NCBI GenBank assembly: GCA_025059435.1
Contig: JANXDK010000022.1
Coordinates: 1-7,448, forward strand
Source of the DNA: Thermoproteota archaeon
GTDB taxonomy: Archaea; Thermoproteota; EX4484-205; JAAOZP01
DNA length: 7,448 bases
Direction: 5' to 3'
Under the pieces are notes generated by a model, which was not told where the DNA came from, ran no database searches, and saw nothing but the letters and a program-made list of their open reading frames with translations. Position 1 is the first letter of the stretch; each line of letters begins with the position of its first letter. Below are positions 1-5,984 of this stretch, piece after piece. The translations under genes were made by a program, and so were the position numbers.

Positions 1-55
1 AATCCTCTTCAAAGAGTCCTTTCATTTCTTCAATCATCCTTTCCACATCCTCCAT
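1..55 (-). CDS. 5' end of an unidentified gene (partial)
   Basis: Only the first 18 codons are present; the gene continues off the left edge. It starts at ATG (55-53) and reads MEDVERMIEEMKGLFEED, an acidic, probably helical start. The start is chosen because a near-perfect archaeal Shine-Dalgarno motif, GGAGGTG (71-65 on the minus strand), lies 9 nt ahead of the ATG. The gene follows the PAC2-family stop codon by only 16 nt on the same strand, so the two are probably cotranscribed. Too little sequence is visible to name a family, so no function is proposed. Confidence 0.6.
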   Translation of the reverse strand, partial: MEDVERMIEEMKGLFEED

Positions 56-71
56 TTCAAACTACACCTCC

Positions 72-818
72 CTAGACGAGTTGTTCTGCAATAGGCTGGA
101 CTTGTCTCATTCTCCTTATTTCATCGTCAGTTTTCCTCATTAGCTCCCTGTATTGCATTCTTATCTCTTCGGCAGAAGCAATAAGCGAATCTACCTCGAC
201 CCTCTCTAAGCCTATTTGTGGAAGTATCGTCAGGACTTTCGCCGCCGAACCTGGATCTGGATAGTTGAGGTATGATTGGGCGAATAACCCTAAGCCAGTT
301 ATTCCAATCCTTTCAAGTTTTCTCAATATCAGTGCTTTAGGGCCGAAGATAAAACCATCACTCAACAATTCAACATCCTTCATCTTAGATAATATGGATA
401 ATGCTTCTTCATTCGTAGGTATAGCGTAGACCTTAGGATCGTTTATCTCTATCCTGTATGGATCGGGTATTCCACCTAAGCTTAGGAATAATCGGGGATT
501 TTTAGACTTGATCCAGTTAACAATCTCATCAACTATCTCGTAGACACCCCTTTGAGGTATCGGCAGCTCTGACCTAACTATATAGACGTTGTCCTTGTAA
601 TATATCTCGAAAATATCCCCCATTTTACCATCTCTTATGATCAGTACGGGCGGGAAGTCTTCAGTCCGAAGGTAACCAGTTTTCCTAAATCCCAGTTTAG
701 CAAGATAGTGGGTTAGTGATATTGTTCCGACTAGCCCGATATCTGGGAGACCTTCAAGTATTACTGGTCTTTCAGAATCGGTTTCAATTTCTTCAATAAT
801 TACGCTTTTTCCAACCAT
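72..818 (-). CDS. PAC2-family proteasome assembly chaperone homologue
   Basis: A 248-aa soluble cytoplasmic protein of the PAC2 family (COG2047-like), related to eukaryotic proteasome assembly chaperone PAC2 and archaeal PbaA/PbaB. What is seen: the N-terminal family signature GLPDIGLVG (residues 23-31), the FPP segment after the second strand (55-57), an SLGGIPDP-type loop (113-120), the late signature YPDPGSAAKVL (186-196), and a charged C-terminal helix (about 213-240) that may be coiled coil. The length fits archaeal members. Archaeal PbaB binds the proteasome alpha ring through its C-terminal tail; the tail here ends QLV and lacks the penultimate Tyr of an HbYX motif, so ring binding by that route is uncertain. 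The start is the ATG at 818, with AAGGTG (829-824) 5 nt upstream. It lies 48 bp after the CDF stop and 16 nt ahead of the next gene. The family call is firm; the exact role is inferred. Confidence 0.9.
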   Translation of the reverse strand: MVGKSVIIEEIETDSERPVILEGLPDIGLVGTISLTHYLAKLGFRKTGYLRTEDFPPVLIIRDGKMGDIFEIYYKDNVYIVRSELPIPQRGVYEIVDEIVNWIKSKNPRLFLSLGGIPDPYRIEINDPKVYAIPTNEEALSILSKMKDVELLSDGFIFGPKALILRKLERIGITGLGLFAQSYLNYPDPGSAAKVLTILPQIGLERVEVDSLIASAEEIRMQYRELMRKTDDEIRRMRQVQPIAEQLV

Positions 819-866
819 TTCAACACCTTAGAAATGTATCTTAGGGGAATAAAAGCTTTAGTCTAA
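819..866 (-). promoter_or_regulatory. Short intergenic gap with SD and possible TATA for the PAC2-family gene
   Basis: This 48-bp gap holds a good Shine-Dalgarno motif, AAGGTG (829-824), and an A/T-rich stretch AAAGCTTTTATT (859-848 on the minus strand). The latter could be a TATA box about 30-35 bp ahead of the PAC2-family start. Read that way, the leader would be only a few nucleotides and would cut into the SD, so read-through from the CDF gene is equally possible. No convincing terminator separates the two genes. Confidence 0.35.
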
Positions 867-2249
867 TCAATTCTGGGGTTCAGCATGAATTACTACTTCA
901 ATTTCGCCAAGTTTTTTCTTAATAGAGTCTTCCAAGCGTGAAACCATCTCATGTGCCTCTGCCATGCTAGTTTTTCCATCCATACTCACCGTAAGTTCGA
1001 TTTTTCTAGAACCGCGAGAATCTTCGAATAAAAGTATTCTCTTTAGCTCCCAGATTTTTTTGAAACGAGCGATTTCTTCCTCAACAATATCCTTAACGCT
1101 CTGGTATAGTTTAGAGTTGGAACCTATTTTTTCAACTGGTTTTAAGGGTGGGGTGACGGCCTCGAGATGGACCATTACATTGCTTACGTTTCTAACTTTT
1201 TCCAAAACTCTCCTCTCCACTTCATCCGCAATCCTATGTGCATCTGAGAGGCTCATATTTTCTGAAACCTCTATGTGTAAAGACACTAAGAGTCCGTCTT
1301 CTGATTTTGAGACGATTATCTCATGGACGTTTGAAACACCCTCTACGCTTAGAGCAGAATCCCTTATTAACTCGTAAAGGCCACTTGAACCCTTAGGTAT
1401 TGTCTGGATTCTGATAACAGTATTGTCGCCCAGGTCTTCTGAAATCCTGCTTTCAACCTTTTTCATAGACCTATAAATGTTCGAGAAACTATTGTCAAGG
1501 GGCACTAATGTGCCTATGTCAACATATGTTTTCCCATCGATCTTCCTGACGTTAAGATAGGAAACCCTTTCACTGCCATACTCTTCCTCGAGTATTTTCA
1601 TGATCCTCCTCACCATGCTTGGGGATATAGCGTCCGTCAGCTCCAATCCAGTCTCATATAGCAGTTTAATACCAAGGTAAAACATCATTGCCGATAGCAC
1701 TAGCCCGGCTACAGCATCAGCCTGTACGATGTTGAAGAAGCCTGCTAAGAAGAAGCCGATGACAGCGATCAATGTGTTTAAGAAGTCTGCAAGCGAATGC
1801 AGTAGGCTTGCTTTCACACTAGCTTCACTTTTTGAAGCTCTTGAAAGCATTGTTATCCTGGTAAAATCCACGACGAGAGTATAGACTAAAGCTAAGAGTC
1901 CCACTATGTCAGGGTATACCTGCGATGGATCGATGAGTCTGTTTAAGCTTCTGAACATAAGGTATGCAACGAAATAAAGAAGCGCTATCCCACTTGAAAA
2001 GGATCCTAATGTTTTAATCTTGCTATGACCATATGTGTGACTCTCATCAGCAGGCTTAATACTAATCCTGTAGGTTGCAAGAAGCATTCCTGTTATTAGG
2101 AAATCGTAAAAAGCGTGTATTCCATCACCCAATATTGCCAAACTATTAGTAACGAGGCCTGCAAAGATTTCTAGAAGCATCACCGAGCCTATTAGAAAAG
2201 TCGAAATCGATTGCGCTTTGAGTATTCTTTTTTCCTCAGTATTACTCAA
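867..2249 (-). CDS. CDF-family divalent metal cation transporter with three C-terminal modules
   Basis: A 460-aa integral membrane protein of the cation diffusion facilitator family, expected to export Zn2+, Mn2+, Fe2+ or a similar ion by proton antiport. The N-terminal ~200 residues carry the usual six membrane segments. Metal-site motifs are present in TM2 (HAFYD, H45 and D49, preceded by D42) and TM5 (HSLAD, H151 and D155). The TM2-3 loop has the HTYGH motif (71-75), but a Lys stands where most members have Glu a few residues later. Most CDF proteins are ~300 aa with one cytoplasmic dimerisation domain. Here three ferredoxin-like ZT_dimer-type modules follow, at about 211-285, 290-366 and 380-458. 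The second and third keep the AH helix motif (337-338 and 432-433); the first is degenerate and His-free. The start is TTG (2249-2247), in frame directly ahead of the first membrane segment, with no clear SD, suggesting a leaderless or near-leaderless mRNA. The metal is not predictable from sequence alone. Confidence 0.9.
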   Translation of the reverse strand: MSNTEEKRILKAQSISTFLIGSVMLLEIFAGLVTNSLAILGDGIHAFYDFLITGMLLATYRISIKPADESHTYGHSKIKTLGSFSSGIALLYFVAYLMFRSLNRLIDPSQVYPDIVGLLALVYTLVVDFTRITMLSRASKSEASVKASLLHSLADFLNTLIAVIGFFLAGFFNIVQADAVAGLVLSAMMFYLGIKLLYETGLELTDAISPSMVRRIMKILEEEYGSERVSYLNVRKIDGKTYVDIGTLVPLDNSFSNIYRSMKKVESRISEDLGDNTVIRIQTIPKGSSGLYELIRDSALSVEGVSNVHEIIVSKSEDGLLVSLHIEVSENMSLSDAHRIADEVERRVLEKVRNVSNVMVHLEAVTPPLKPVEKIGSNSKLYQSVKDIVEEEIARFKKIWELKRILLFEDSRGSRKIELTVSMDGKTSMAEAHEMVSRLEDSIKKKLGEIEVVIHAEPQN

Positions 2250-2293
2250 GCTTGCTTATTACTGGAAGCTTTGAGTAAGCTGCTTTTAAGCTT
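2240..2293. repeat. Short direct repeats TATTACT-N1/2-AAGCTT and a third AAGCTT
   Basis: TATTACT-C-AAGCTT (2240-2253) is repeated as TATTACT-GG-AAGCTT (2257-2271), and a third AAGCTT lies at 2288-2293. The first copy covers the CDF TTG start codon, and the third touches its likely TATA box. An imperfect inverted pair, TACTCAAGCTT (2243-2253) and AAGCTTTGAGTA (2266-2277), overlaps the same bases. The position suggests an operator, possibly metal-responsive. That is inference from position and symmetry only; no known operator consensus is recognised. Confidence 0.45.
2282..2290 (-). promoter_or_regulatory. Candidate TATA box of the CDF transporter gene
   Basis: The minus strand reads CTTAAAAGC here, centred about 37 bp ahead of the TTG start. 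With the usual archaeal spacing of about 26 bp, transcription would begin near 2260 and give a leader of roughly 10 nt, in keeping with the absence of an SD. The call is tentative because the gap is A/T-rich. Confidence 0.35.
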
Positions 2294-2302
2294 GTTGTTT
2301 TT

Positions 2303-2317
2303 CAAAACTTTAAAAAA
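2303..2317 (+). promoter_or_regulatory. Candidate BRE/TATA of the rhomboid gene (leaderless start)
   Basis: CAAAA followed by CTTTAAAAAA (2308-2317) resembles an archaeal BRE plus TATA box, centred about 30 bp before the ATG at 2343. Transcription would then begin at or within a few bases of the start codon. This agrees with the lack of any purine-rich SD: the bases just before the ATG are CTACCTCCTCAA. Confidence 0.5.
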
Positions 2318-2342
2318 AGCAGGTTCTTAACTACCTCCTCAA

Positions 2343-3002
2343 ATGTTTCCAGCTGGAGATGAAGCTGAAAGCCATACTCATCCGATCGTCACCTACATGT
2401 TGATAGGCATTAACGTAGGTGTTTTCTTCTTGGAATACTCGGATCCATGGACCTACGAGCTTATGATACTGCGTTACGGATTCATACCGAGGCTATTGAC
2501 AATAAATCCCTTGGACGGTTTTTTAAGAATGTTAACGTCGATGTTCCTACACGCGGATATTATGCATATCTTCGGTAACATGGTTTTCCTATACATCTTC
2601 GGCGATAATGTAGAAGACAGAATGGGGCATGTTAAGTTTCTTATTTTCTACATAATCTTCGGAATAGTTGCTAGTTTAGCACATTTCATGATAGACCCTA
2701 CTTCAAAAATCCCAGCTATCGGAGCCTCTGGAGCCATATCTGGAGTAATGGGAGCGTATATGGTTATGTTCCCCTTTTCCAGGGTCAGGGTTTTCTATCG
2801 CTTCTTCATGGTTAGGCTTCCGGCCGTTGTCTACCTGGGCTTCTGGTTTCTACTACAGCTTCTAGAAAGTATGCTTCCAGATTACACTGGTATTGCATAT
2901 TGGGCCCACATTGGCGGATTTTTAGCAGGCGTAGTCGTTGCACCGTTCTTCAGAAAGAAGCGTAGGCGTCAGACTATCGTCCAGTATTACTATTATTATT
3001 GA
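2343..3002 (+). CDS. Rhomboid-family intramembrane serine protease
   Basis: A 219-aa six-helix membrane protease with the compact rhomboid core, cleaving transmembrane substrates within or near the bilayer. Membrane segments are visible at about 14-32, 72-90, 97-116, 126-145, 158-175 and 183-203. The catalytic dyad is intact: Ser129 in GASG (127-130) and His189 in AHIGG (188-192). The oxyanion-side HxxxN motif is H75/N79 in HIFGNM. The N-terminus is short, about 13 residues, and the loop around 33-66 matches the L1 region. After the last helix comes a basic cytoplasmic stretch, RKKRRR (204-209), and the protein ends in five consecutive tyrosines, a tail not expected for the family. The ATG at 2343 appears leaderless. 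The gene is divergent from the CDF transporter and convergent with hypE, so it is probably monocistronic. Substrates cannot be inferred. Confidence 0.93.
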   Translation: MFPAGDEAESHTHPIVTYMLIGINVGVFFLEYSDPWTYELMILRYGFIPRLLTINPLDGFLRMLTSMFLHADIMHIFGNMVFLYIFGDNVEDRMGHVKFLIFYIIFGIVASLAHFMIDPTSKIPAIGASGAISGVMGAYMVMFPFSRVRVFYRFFMVRLPAVVYLGFWFLLQLLESMLPDYTGIAYWAHIGGFLAGVVVAPFFRKKRRRQTIVQYYYYY

Positions 3003-3211
3003 GATTTACTCCTCTTACATAAAACTCGATAAGTAAATCCTCCATAGTAGATTTAAATTCTTTAATAAATAAGTAGCATATGAAAAATAATCATATAAGT
3101 ATTTATTTGAAAGAATTTCTAATTCCGATTTTAATAGATTTAGTATAATGCATAAAGCTATCCATGTTAAGACTAATACTCAATTTTAGAAGCCATTATA
3201 TGTTCCAACAT
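3003..3211. other. A/T-rich convergent intergenic gap
   Basis: This 209-bp gap lies between the converging rhomboid and hypE genes. I see no ORF or RNA gene. It contains a perfect 8-bp inverted pair, GATTTACT (3003-3010) and AGTAAATC (3032-3039), right after the rhomboid stop. A larger imperfect hairpin lies at 3064-3107. Both genes must terminate here or read into each other. Confidence 0.5.
3064..3107. terminator. A/T hairpin, possible bidirectional terminator
   Basis: AATAAATA (3064-3071) pairs with TATTTATT (3100-3107), and inside it ATATGA (3078-3083) pairs with TCATAT (3091-3096) across a 7-nt loop; a 6/3 internal loop separates the stems. It sits between converging genes, where a terminator is expected. 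The stems contain almost no G-C pairs, however, and such pairings arise easily by chance in A/T-rich DNA. Confidence 0.25.
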
Positions 3212-4213
3212 CTAGCATATTCTTGGAAGAGGTATTCCTTGGAGCATTGGTAGGTTCCTTAAGCCACCAGCTCTTGTCTTAATCATAACTTCCCCCTTTT
3301 TAGACCTTCTTAAGACTCTACCTATTATACATGAGTCTTTACTAACCTCTAAGTTTCTTAAAACCCTGATTGCCTTATCTGCATAATCTTGTTGTATAAA
3401 TATTACGAGCCTACCCTCACAACCCAGGTAAAAGGGCTCTATGCCAAGAACCTCGCAAAAACCCTGAACCTCTTCTTTCACAGGAATGGTTTCTTCCTCA
3501 ACCTCTATCACAACATGAGAAGATTCCGCAACCTCGTTCAAGGAAGAAGCCAAACCGCCTCTTGTGGGATCTATCAAAGTGTGGAAAGGTATTTTTCTTT
3601 TAACGAGTGTTTCGAGAACACTGGTTAAGGGAGCGCAGTCGCTCGAAACATCTACTTCAAGCTGAAACTCGCCTCTGGCAGCCAGTACCGCTGCACCGTG
3701 GTCGCCGATACTACCAGTCACTATAACAGCGTCCCCGGGCTTAGCATTTAGCGTCGAGGACTCAACCCCCTCGTAAACCCTGCCGATTCCAGAAGTATTT
3801 ATGAAAACCTTGTCGCAACCACCTTTTTCAACGACCTTAATGTCTCCAGTCACTATTTTAACGCCAGCCTTATCTGCGGCTTTTCTAATGCTTTCAATTA
3901 TGCTTGTAACAAAGCTCTTTTCTAAACCTTCTTCAATTATTAAAGATAGGCTCAAATGCTCAGGCTTAGCTCCCATTGTGACGAGGTCGTTAACAGTCCC
4001 GTTTACTGAAAGCATGCCTACGTCGCAACCTTTTATTACGGGGGGTTTCATTACGAACGAGTCTGTTGTAAAAGCAATCTTGCCACCGGGTATTTTTAAA
4101 ACAGCCTTGTCAACGCCTCTCTTCGGAGCATTAAGCCTGGCAGATATTTCTTTAATTAGCTCGTGCATTAGCCTTCCGCCGGCACCGTGCTCTAAGACTA
4201 TTTTTCCCTCCAT
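3212..4213 (-). CDS. hypE: Hydrogenase maturation protein HypE
   Basis: HypE (333 aa, usual length) is the ATP-dependent dehydratase that converts the carbamoyl group on its own C-terminal Cys to thiocyanate, the source of the CN ligands of [NiFe]-hydrogenase iron. It belongs to the PurM/AIR-synthase-like family and acts as a cytoplasmic dimer. Seen: the N-terminal HGAGG (9-13), TTDSFV (49-54), the signature VNGTVNDLVTMGAKP (70-84), TGDIK (122-126), DPTRGG (215-220), and the diagnostic C-terminus PLPRIC with the acceptor Cys333 as last residue. Upstream GTG (4222) and TTG (4219) codons are in frame, but I choose the ATG at 4213: family members begin just before HGAGG, and GGGTG (4224-4220) lies 6 nt before this ATG. 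The gene sits about 450 bp from hypD, separated by a hydrolase remnant, and has its own promoter-like element. It appears intact. Confidence 0.97.
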   Translation of the reverse strand: MEGKIVLEHGAGGRLMHELIKEISARLNAPKRGVDKAVLKIPGGKIAFTTDSFVMKPPVIKGCDVGMLSVNGTVNDLVTMGAKPEHLSLSLIIEEGLEKSFVTSIIESIRKAADKAGVKIVTGDIKVVEKGGCDKVFINTSGIGRVYEGVESSTLNAKPGDAVIVTGSIGDHGAAVLAARGEFQLEVDVSSDCAPLTSVLETLVKRKIPFHTLIDPTRGGLASSLNEVAESSHVVIEVEEETIPVKEEVQGFCEVLGIEPFYLGCEGRLVIFIQQDYADKAIRVLRNLEVSKDSCIIGRVLRRSKKGEVMIKTRAGGLRNLPMLQGIPLPRIC

Positions 4214-4252
4214 TCCCAACACCCTACAAGCATATTCGTACTCGAAATTCTA

Positions 4253-4270
4253 AACCGAATTTAAATTAAG
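4253..4270 (-). promoter_or_regulatory. Candidate hypE promoter
   Basis: The minus strand reads GAAAAAG and then CTTAATTTAA (4270-4261), continuing into more A/T bases. This resembles a BRE plus TATA box centred near 4265, predicting transcription from about 4239 and a ~25-nt leader that contains the GGGTG SD. It would let hypE be expressed separately from hypF-hypC-hypD. Confidence 0.4.
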
Positions 4271-4308
4271 CTTTTTCCAGTAATCACCCACTACTAAGCG
4301 GGAGGCGT

Positions 4309-4628
4309 TTATAATATGGAAAATTCCGTAAGTATCTCTAGAACCTTGTTAACCAATCTTGGATAGTTTGGCATATTCGCCGCCGGACTGTCCATTTGAC
4401 CTTGAATCCATAGCGTAGGACAACACATCTTTAGAAGACAAGTATTCTCCAAGATGAGAGAACTCTTTAGAGTGACTAGAGGCACCGTGTATGCATATTA
4501 GTATTTTTTTCAACTCTTTCAGGCAACCAATACCTGTAGAATAGTTTCACACCATCCCTTGCCGTTAAATAACCGTTGTTTTCACCCATCTTACCAAACT
4601 TCAGGAATTTAGCTATTAATAAGCTCAT
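4309..4628 (-). pseudogene. Decayed alpha/beta-hydrolase (lysophospholipase/monoacylglycerol-lipase-like) remnant
   Basis: The minus strand encodes the N-terminal part of a serine hydrolase spread over three frames. From the ATG at 4628 it reads MSLLIAKF... and then GYLTARDGVKLFYRYWLPE, the typical opening beta-hairpin of lysophospholipase-type hydrolases. At an A7 run (4504-4510 on the plus strand) the frame shifts. The next frame gives ILICIHGASSHSKEF, LGEYLSS and YAMDSRSNGQSGGEYAKL, matching the family pattern of oxyanion HG, HSxxF and the DxRGxGxSxGE block. That frame stops at TAA (4351-4349). The third frame continues plausibly with YPRLVNKVLEILTEF up to 4309. The nucleophile elbow GxSxG and the Asp/His end are absent, so it cannot be active. 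The DxRGxG block has decayed to DSRSNG. An assembly error could explain one shift, but not the truncation. It lies between hypE and hypD on their strand and has no evident role there. Confidence 0.75.
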
Positions 4629-4677
4629 ATTGTTTTAGAAAGAATCTATGTAACTACTCAATTCTTCGACTAGTTTT

Positions 4678-5772
4678 CTATCTCCCCGAGTCCGAGTAAA
4701 AATATGCTGCACAAGTGCCTTCCGACGAGACCATGCATGGGCCCACGGGATTATCAGGCCTACACACTTTTTTGTACAAGCTGCATTCAAATGGCTTCTT
4801 ACTCCCCCTAACGACTTCGCCACATAAGCATCCACTTGGCCTAATTGTTTCAACAGGCTTTAGGCCGTATTCCTTAATAGCATCGAAAAGAACATATTCT
4901 TCTCTCAAAGCTAAACCGCTGTCCTCCACTAAGCCCAGACCACGCCACTCCGAGTCTACTGGCTTGAAAACCTCATGCATGAGCCTAATTGCCTTAACAT
5001 TACCCTCTTCTCTAACAGTCCTCGAATACTCGTTCTCGACTTCGCATCTGTTTTCAACAAGCTGCCTCAATAACATTCGAATACCCTCTACGATGTCAAC
5101 GGGTTCGAAACCAGTTACGACAGCCGGAACACCATGCTTCTTCACAATCTCAATGTAGGGTTTAATTCCTATTATAGTGCTCACGTGACCAGGAAGGATT
5201 AGCCCGTCTATTTCAAGGTCCTCTGCTTCAAGCAGCTTGTTTAAAGCAGGCGGTATAAGTTTGAAAAGGCTTATCAGCTTTAGGTTTCTAATCCCCCTGC
5301 TCTTGCATTGCAATATTGTTGAGGCAAAGAGGGGAGAAGTCGTTTCAAAGCCTATTCCGGCTGTGACGAATTCTTCCTCAGGCTCTCTCTCAGCCATTTT
5401 GAGAGCATCGTAAGGAGAGTAGATGACTCTGACGTCGAACCCCTCGCTCCTCAAAGTCAACAGGCTCCTGCCGTTCAAAGGTATCCTCATCATATCGCCG
5501 AAGACTGTTAGAGCCTTACCCGCTTCAGCCGCTTGGAAAACCATTGAGAAACCGGAATCGGGCGTAACGCAAACGGGACAGCCTGGACCAGATATTAGGT
5601 CAAGTTCTTTCTTGAAAAGGCTCTTCAAACCGTGTCTTGCAACAGCCATCGTATGAGTCCCGCAGACCTCCATTATCTTGACTTCCCTCCCGAGTTTTTC
5701 AAGGAGCTCGTTGGCTTTTCCAGCTATTCTCCTAACAAGCTCTCCATCTCTATACTCTTGTATGAACCTCAT
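4678..5772 (-). CDS. hypD: Hydrogenase maturation protein HypD
   Basis: HypD (364 aa, usual length) is the [4Fe-4S] scaffold that, with HypC, assembles the Fe(CN)2CO unit for [NiFe]-hydrogenase. All family signatures are visible: EVCGTHT with Cys37 (35-41), GPGCPVCVTP with Cys65 and Cys68 (62-71), FGDMMRIP (91-98), GIGFETTSP (139-147), LPGHVSTIIG (193-202), VTGFEPVDI (219-227), and a C-terminal cysteine region starting GCLCGEV (314-320). That region holds Cys315, 317, 330, 337, 346 and 354, some of which ligate the cluster, and ends with CMVSSEGTCAAY. The N-terminal Cys residues are those tied to iron and CN transfer in characterised homologues. The ATG (5772-5770) overlaps the hypC stop as ATGA, so translation is likely coupled. 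The protein stops ten residues after SSEGTC, normal for the family. Confidence 0.97.
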   Translation of the reverse strand: MRFIQEYRDGELVRRIAGKANELLEKLGREVKIMEVCGTHTMAVARHGLKSLFKKELDLISGPGCPVCVTPDSGFSMVFQAAEAGKALTVFGDMMRIPLNGRSLLTLRSEGFDVRVIYSPYDALKMAEREPEEEFVTAGIGFETTSPLFASTILQCKSRGIRNLKLISLFKLIPPALNKLLEAEDLEIDGLILPGHVSTIIGIKPYIEIVKKHGVPAVVTGFEPVDIVEGIRMLLRQLVENRCEVENEYSRTVREEGNVKAIRLMHEVFKPVDSEWRGLGLVEDSGLALREEYVLFDAIKEYGLKPVETIRPSGCLCGEVVRGSKKPFECSLYKKVCRPDNPVGPCMVSSEGTCAAYFYSDSGR

Positions 5773-5984
5773 TCTCCAGAAACCTCTCTAAGCATTTCCA
5801 ACATTTCCAATGCTGTCTTTTGATCCAGAACCTGTATGGCAAATCCCGCGTGTACGATAACGTAATCCCCGATGGAAACATTGTCGAGAAGATCAAGTCT
5901 TACGTATCTGCGGGTACCACCGAATGAGACAATCGCCTCATCGCCCTTTACTTCCTCAACCCTACCTGGTATCCCTAGACACAA
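5769..5984 (-). CDS. hypC: Hydrogenase maturation chaperone HypC (HypC/HupF family)
   Basis: A small (71 aa) HypC/HypG-type chaperone that binds HypD, carries the Fe(CN)2CO unit and delivers it to the hydrogenase large-subunit precursor. The protein starts MCLGIPGRV; Cys2, exposed after Met removal, is the essential iron-contacting residue of the family. The OB-fold-like barrel follows, with the conserved GDYVIVHAGFAI (39-50, His45), and a C-terminal helix (55-68). An upstream in-frame TTG (6008) would add eight residues ahead of Cys, which is incompatible with the family mechanism. I therefore choose the TTG at 5984, which has GGTGAT (5994-5989) 4 nt before it. With this start hypC overlaps the end of hypF by 23 nt and hypD by 4 nt, so the three are one translationally coupled unit. 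Confidence 0.95.
   Translation of the reverse strand: MCLGIPGRVEEVKGDEAIVSFGGTRRYVRLDLLDNVSIGDYVIVHAGFAIQVLDQKTALEMLEMLREVSGE

Noticed and set aside
964..1377. 137-aa plus-strand ORF opposite the CDF gene
   Set aside because: Antisense shadow rich in Ser/Leu/Thr; the minus strand encodes a conserved transporter tail.
2331..2340. GAGGAGGTAG on the minus strand in the CDF/rhomboid gap, resembling a strong SD
   Set aside because: No start codon with an open frame follows at SD spacing, and the CDF start is about 85 bp away.
3003..3039. 8-bp inverted repeat GATTTACT/AGTAAATC as an intrinsic terminator of the rhomboid gene
   Set aside because: The loop is 21 nt, the stem is A/T-rich and no T tract follows; it is recorded only as part of the intergenic gap.
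4214..4222. GTG at 4222 or TTG at 4219 as the hypE start
   Set aside because: They would add three residues with no well-spaced SD; the ATG at 4213 fits both the SD spacing and family N-termini.
3801..4253. 150-aa plus-strand ORF opposite hypE
   Set aside because: Antisense shadow of an unmistakable hypE; no family features and low-complexity Ser/Pro/Leu composition.
4300..4368. Plus-strand GGGAGGCG, TTTATAAT and an ATG giving a 16-codon ORF
   Set aside because: The product (MENSVSISRTLL...) stops after 16 codons and lies antisense to the hydrolase remnant; the SD/TATA resemblance is likely chance.
4635..4853. 72-aa minus-strand ORF overlapping the end of hypD and ending ...LVEELSSYIDSF
   Set aside because: It is mostly a shadow of hypD in another frame (Cys-rich, reading across SSEGTC). 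Its last ~15 residues look helical, but there is no independent start signal, and HypD already ends at a normal family terminus.
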